This document shows positions 59,125 to 64,000 of a DNA stretch of 64,000 nt, in pieces. Under the pieces are notes generated by a model, which ran no database searches, was not told where the DNA came from, and worked only from the letters and a program-made list of their open reading frames with translations. The first letter of the stretch is position 1. The number at the start of each line of letters is the position of its first letter. Source of the DNA: Xiphophorus maculatus (lineage: Eukaryota > Chordata > Actinopteri > Cyprinodontiformes > Poeciliidae); the NCBI RefSeq assembly GCF_002775205.1, contig NC_036447.1, forward strand, positions 5,010,501-5,074,500, read 5' to 3'. The translations under genes and the position numbers were made by a program.

Positions 59125-60425
59125 TTTCCACTTGACTGTTCGCCTGAGGAATCCAACTGGATCGTCCTTCCGCCCCCCTTACCTGAAACCATGAATCTGA
59201 TTTTAAAAAAACCCATTTAACTCATTCCTTGAGTTTTCATCCTTTCAGGAGCTTTAGTTTTTTGGATCCGGATTCATTTTGGGCCTCCAAGAACCTCCTA
59301 ACATAGGTTTACAAGTGTAGCTTTTCCTATGGTTCAGATGAGCACTTTGGACTTTGTTTAGATCAAATTTGTTTTTTTTAATATTTTAATAAAAACGTCT
59401 GGTTTGAGTGACGGTAATCCTGCGCAGACGGTAGGAACCTCATCGGATCGAGTTGAAGGGCTTCTGCGGGAACTAAACGTAAGATCAGTTGGACGATTAT
59501 CGGCAGAATCTCCCTCCGTAAATGCAGTGGACTCAGAGTGGGAAACACTCATGTCGCCACATGTTGCCTGATGCATGAGAGTCCCTGTAACCTCTGACCC
59601 CTGACTCTATCACACGGAGAGAAAAAAGGTGCAGCTCTCTGAACTCTGATTCCAGGGAACGCGACATGTTAGGATTGAGGGAGTAAAAAAAAAAAAGACT
59701 ATGTTCTGATTGCCAGTGTTTTGCTATTTTACTGATTTGCTCAATGTGAATTTAATTCCATGTCTGTACAGGATGATGTGTTTTATTATTTTTTTAAATG
59801 TGGATTTTTTTTGGTAAAACGTTCTTGACAGACTGGAGCATGCACTGTTTGCCACCATAGGCTGCTGTTATCAGACTGAGGAACATTTCGTCTGTTTTTG
59901 AACAAACTAAAGTGAATATGGAAACTATGTCTTGGCTCTTGAAGGAGCAACATTTTATAGAAAAATCTGAGCATTTGCCTTGAAAATGAACATTTCAAGT
60001 TACTCTGTTCCTTTTTTAATTTTATTTCTTGTATTTAATTTGACCCCTGTTTTATATCAATTTATATGGAGACATAGCTGTTGATAAATGAAGAGTTTTT
60101 AAATATTGAAGCGAATGAAAGGAAGAAAGCGTCCCTTCTGATTGGCTGATTTGCTTCAGCTGCTTTTTTCCCAGAATCTCAGCTGGAAAATGATCTGGAT
60201 CCCTGTGAATGATTCAACACGGAACCATTTGGGGGAAAATAATCCCAGCCACATTTAGAAGAAGACGCCCCGCCGGAGGATTTTGGTGGAAATTTGGATA
60301 TTTACATCAAATGGTTCTAAGCAAAGTTGATATTTTGTGTGTATGTGTGTGTTGGGAGGGACAAAAACATTTCAGATAGAAAGTAATGTGTCAACCTGAG
60401 TCTGAAAATAAATGGTTAAATGTGG
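59125..60425 (+). other. Probable 3' UTR of zdhhc5
   Basis: Sequence after the TGA at 59122-59124. AATAAA hexamers occur at about 59388 (AATAAAAACG) and about 60406 (AATAAATGG), giving possible short and long 3' ends. The stretch looks largely free of the repeat families that fill the neighbouring intergenic DNA, as expected for a UTR. The end point is not certain. Confidence 0.45.
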
Positions 60426-61960
60426 ACAACACCAGGACATAGTACCTGTGTTATCACGGTTATTTTTAGTGCTTTACAACGTTCAGAATGATGCTTCACA
60501 GAAGCAGAATTTGCTGGATGATAAATTGTCCCAGAAATTAGTGTGATAAATGATAATGTTTTGATACCATTTTTAAGCAAGTTTGCCATCTCAAAGACCA
60601 ATAAACTTTAATTTTGTAAAAAAAAAAACAAACACTGGAACTGGATGACATTTCAAATATCCAAAATAAAACACAACCATAAACAATAACTAAAACGTAA
60701 ATTAGGTCTTGATGCTAAACTCCGATTTATTTTTAAAGAAAAAGTGACGCTAATGGATCTAGTTTATAACGTAAAACGGTCAGAAAAATTCAGCGACCAA
60801 GTTGGCGTTTCTAAAGGAATGTTTCTCAAGAGCCACACCTGATTGGACGAAATTAACGTCCGCCATTCCACTTTAATATATATATATTGTATAATATATA
60901 TATCGCTAGCTTACCTCTCTGGCATCGGATCTTTGTTTATTTTTTACTTTTATGAGCTTACAATTGTAAGCCAGGGAATCACCAGACTTACAAAGAAACC
61001 GTTAGATATAATAACGGCAGGCAGCTCGTGTTAGCCGGTCTGACTTCCGCGCTGTCGCCATAACTTCTCCTCTCGCCTCTCAGAGAACTTCCGGTTACAC
61101 TTCAAAATAAGAGCGTCGACATAAATCGCACTGTTTTAATAGTAATATTACATTAAAACAAAATCAGTTTTGGTTACTGAAATAATGTAAAACTGACAGT
61201 TAAAAAAAAGGTACTAAAAAGCATTTAAATTTCTTTCACTTAAACTGATCTTGAGAGAAAGATATTGTATCCTTAACTTCTTGTTTTCTTATTCAACTTG
61301 TTTTGTAGTTTGCTGAGAGATTTCTGCTGCTGGAACTAGCCAGTCAGATTTTGCTCACATCCAAGATGGCGTCAACACTGATGTTGGATTCAATGTGGCA
61401 TCTATGATTAGATCCAATAAGATACTAATTTAAGCAAAACCCAGACAGAGAAACATCCACAGGACATCAGATCTTGAGGACCGTAGTTGTATGTTTTTTT
61501 GGGATGAAAAATGAGCAGTTTAGAAACTTGTGTGCATATGGTTTTATTTTTTGTGTAACAAATGAGGCCTAACTTCTAAGCCAGTAACTCCTGCAGATAC
61601 TTTACACAAGTATAAATAACTAGAGGTCTGAAGGAGGCTGTAGAGAAATGCAAAAATGACACAAATCTAACATCCACCTCCCAAAATAATATGCTTAGGA
61701 ACAAATATACAAGAGGAACAAAATCAGTGCATTTAAAAACATCTAAACTGTAACAGTTCATGACTGGAATGTTAAAAGAAGCTTGATGTTAACTTGATTA
61801 ATATTAGAATTGTGGATCTTTAAAACTAAAAACAGTGACTGCATAAATGTCTCAAACCCCATCTGGTCTCACAACAATGTTTGGTTCTGTAGAGACAGTA
61901 AATATCCACCCAGTTTCTCCAGTGCAGGATCCATGTGGGAATGTTAGGCTGCTCCTAAAG
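60426..61960. other. Intergenic region between zdhhc5 and tmx2
   Basis: A CCTGTCAC/ATAAATT-type element fragment lies at about 60480-60690. A TA-rich tract is at about 60877-60902. A GC-richer patch at about 61015-61095 (GCTCGTGTTAGCCGGTCTG) has no recognisable gene. No med19-like coding sequence was seen. The tmx2 3' UTR presumably occupies sequence just below 62921. Confidence 0.4.
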
Positions 61961-62466
61961 CAGGGGTGTCCAAACTTTTGGTCACATGAGTCAAAGGTAC
62001 TAATGGGCCAAAAAACAACAAAAAAACAAAACTAAAATCAAGCAAATAAAGTAATGTTTTCCTGTAGAAAAAAAATATTAATCATTGTAGATGCGAAACG
62101 TAAAATTAATTTTGTATGTTTGTATCTAGTTTTCAATTTCTTTGTATAACTTTAGTTATAAAGAACATGATTTGGGTCACTTTCTTTCAAAATACTTGCT
62201 ACATTTAGCCAAGCTAAATGAATTAAAAGTTGATTTTGATGCAGCAAAAAAGCTTCAGCTTGGTTATAAAAAGACAAATACTTTATGTTGTACTTAACAT
62301 TTCCCATGTTAAGAATTATGTAATATTTTCACCCTGATTAAAAATAAAAAGCCTCCATTTGCATCTGCATGCAAATTTATATTGTTCTTCAATTGCAGAT
62401 GGGGCCTCACAAAAATCAGTCCAAGGACCACAAAATTGCCCCCGAGCCACACTTTGGACACCACTG
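61961..62466. mobile_element. Non-autonomous hAT-like element, copy 5 (best preserved)
   Basis: 506 bp bounded by CAGGGGTGTCCAAACTTTTG and the inverted counterpart CCACACTTTGGACACCACTG. Lies between zdhhc5 and tmx2. I could not find a clean 8 bp target-site duplication (flanks TCCTAAAG and CTAAAACC only partly agree). Confidence 0.8.
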
Positions 62467-62921
62467 CTAAAACCCTCGAGACCAGCTGAAAACAATCAAT
62501 ACCAGCAGTAATATTTAGTGTAACAGCAGAGTTGGGGTCAATTCGGAGTGAATTTGTAACACATTTAAATCTCAATTAGTAGCATAAAAACAGCAGGACA
62601 GCCGTGGCTCATTTATGGAATAAAACTTCACATGAAAGTCAGATTCAAAGCTTCACCGCCGCTGAAATGTAGCGAGCAGACTGGTGGGGAACAGAAATCC
62701 CCCCGTTCTCCCTCGCCTAAAGATAGATCACATTAGTTCTTTAAGGTTTTCTAGAAAGGAAGACGAACAGTTAGGAAGAGAAATAGAATAAAATAAACCG
62801 AGGGAGAGTTTCCGCTTTCACCACACCTCTAAATAATCTGAGGATTTTGATAAGAGGAGTGGAGATGATGCAGATGTTTGAGTCTCCCACTATGAGTTCG
62901 GGTTCTGTGATGCTAACCGTC

Positions 62922-63363
62922 CTATTTGTCTTTCTTGGATTCGGCGTCGGCCCCTGGCTGCTCGGGCTCCTCCTCCTCGGGGACCGGTGGGAACTGCGAC
63001 GGGCTCAGCTTCTCCGCTTTGTTCCTGTTCAACTTTTTCGACTTCTGGTAGAGTTCGTTCAGGTTGAACTCTCGGATTATGTTTTCCTAAATAAAAAAAT
63101 GCATCAACAATTAGCCTCTAAAAATGCAAATTCTGATCAACTTTGTTACTCAAAAATCTAATAAGTTTCAAGTTGGACAACTTTAGTTTAATATCTTTCT
63201 GGAAAAACTAAAATTATTTTATGAAAATAGAACCTCAGTGAAGCTCCAAGACACAGCTCTGCCTTTCTTGTCCACCTGGGGGCGCCGCATCACTTCCTTC
63301 CCCCCCTGAAATAACACCAAGGAAGGAAGCTGCTTGGACAGAGGGGACGTCGACACCTTGTAC
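62922..63363 (-). CDS. tmx2: TMX2 thioredoxin-related transmembrane protein, last two coding exons (partial)
   Basis: ER-membrane thioredoxin-like protein, known to sit at ER-mitochondria contacts. On the minus strand, exon 63234-63363 encodes [20 protein letters not shown], then [20 protein letters not shown] and SFTE. The final exon 62922-63086 begins [19 protein letters not shown] and ends DAESKKDK followed by TAG. Splice sites read from the minus strand are AG|GTAC, GAG|GT and AG|GAAAAC, with phase 0 between the exons. KKDK at the C-terminus fits the KKxx ER-retrieval signal known for TMX2. The thioredoxin active-site exon and the N-terminal membrane part are beyond position 64000. The intron 63364-64000 contains a hAT-like repeat. 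The gene is tail-to-tail with zdhhc5, 3.8 kb apart. Confidence 0.95.
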
Positions 63364-63516
63364 CTAAAGGTAAAGCAAAATTCAGTTATTAAATATAACA
63401 TAAAACAACATGATGTAGATGTGAAGTTTTGTCAAAACTGGTTTATTTATTCCTTAAATACATTTTGTTTAGTGAAGTTATGTTGGCTTGACTTTTATTG
63501 CTATATCGCTGTATAA

Positions 63517-64000
63517 CAGGGGTGTCTAAAGTGTGGCCCTGGGGTCATTTGCGGCACTCTTAATGATTTTATGTGGCCTCCAATCAAAATTCTGCAACTG
63601 AGCAAAGCCAGCTGGTTTATTTGTTTATTACAGAAATAATAAAATAAAATATTGTTTCAATATTGGTAAAGTATTTCTCATTTATCAACTATGTTTCTGC
63701 ATTTAAAGCTTTTACTCAAAAGCATCGCTACTTCCTGTTCTTATTGATGAACAGAAAAATAAAACAATAAAAATAAAACAACAACAAAAAAAAACAACTC
63801 CAAAAAAACTGTGTCAATCTAATAATTCATGATTTGGATCTGCAATCATTTATGGATAATATTTTTTAACAAATCTGAAAATTTAGTTCATTTGATTTTT
63901 TTAAAAAATTAATTAACTAAGAATATTTTTCAAAAGTACAATCAATTTATTAAAAAAAAAAAAAAAACATTGGCCATTCATGTGCCTTTATTTTTGGCCC
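63517..64000. mobile_element. hAT-like element, copy 6, runs off the window
   Basis: Starts CAGGGGTGTCTAAAGTGTGG and continues with GGCCCTGGGGTCATTTGCGG; the right end is beyond position 64000. Lies in a tmx2 intron. Confidence 0.7.

Overview
This is a eukaryotic, almost certainly ray-finned (percomorph-type) fish window. The evidence is intron-split vertebrate genes with GT..AG junctions, TTTGTGCAG-type acceptors, long (CA)n tracts, tRNA-derived SINE, L2-like and other LINE fragments, Tc1-like and hAT-like debris, and several families of short inverted-repeat elements. I see no prokaryotic operons, CRISPR array or rRNA. Species cannot be fixed from the sequence alone.

Layout. (1) 1-15065, plus strand: all but the N-terminal ~150 residues of a sarco/endoplasmic reticulum Ca2+-ATPase. 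Paralogue-diagnostic residues favour atp2a3, and it ends in a SERCA2b-like extra transmembrane tail. (2) 15066-21856: 3' UTR and then intergenic sequence dominated by short repeats. (3) 21862-32252, plus strand: complete slc43a1 (LAT3 amino-acid transporter, 14 coding exons, 565 aa). (4) 32253-36530: intergenic, with a ~135 bp tandem satellite and a fresh 5'-truncated LINE. (5) about 36560-59124, plus strand: zdhhc5 (protein S-palmitoyltransferase), with a probable TATA-less promoter, 5' UTR exons, 11 coding exons and 810 aa. (6) 59125-62921: 3' UTR and repeats. (7) 62922-63363, minus strand: the last two coding exons of tmx2, convergent with zdhhc5. The rest of that gene lies beyond the window.

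The genes do not form a pathway. They are a conserved linkage group: slc43a1, zdhhc5 and tmx2 are also neighbours on human 11q12 (general knowledge), here joined to a SERCA gene. All four encode membrane proteins: an ER Ca2+ pump, a plasma-membrane neutral amino-acid transporter, a surface/endosomal palmitoyltransferase and an ER thioredoxin-like protein.

The points I consider most worth a second look are these: the SERCA C-terminal alternative whose intron is almost filled by a transposable element; exon fusions and intron gains inside that SERCA; the His/Ser expansion that replaces a conserved tyrosine motif in the zdhhc5 tail; a ~135 bp satellite present in opposite orientations at two sites flanking zdhhc5; and a LINE with intact target-site duplication abutting the putative zdhhc5 promoter. 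I found no evidence for an unknown multi-gene system.
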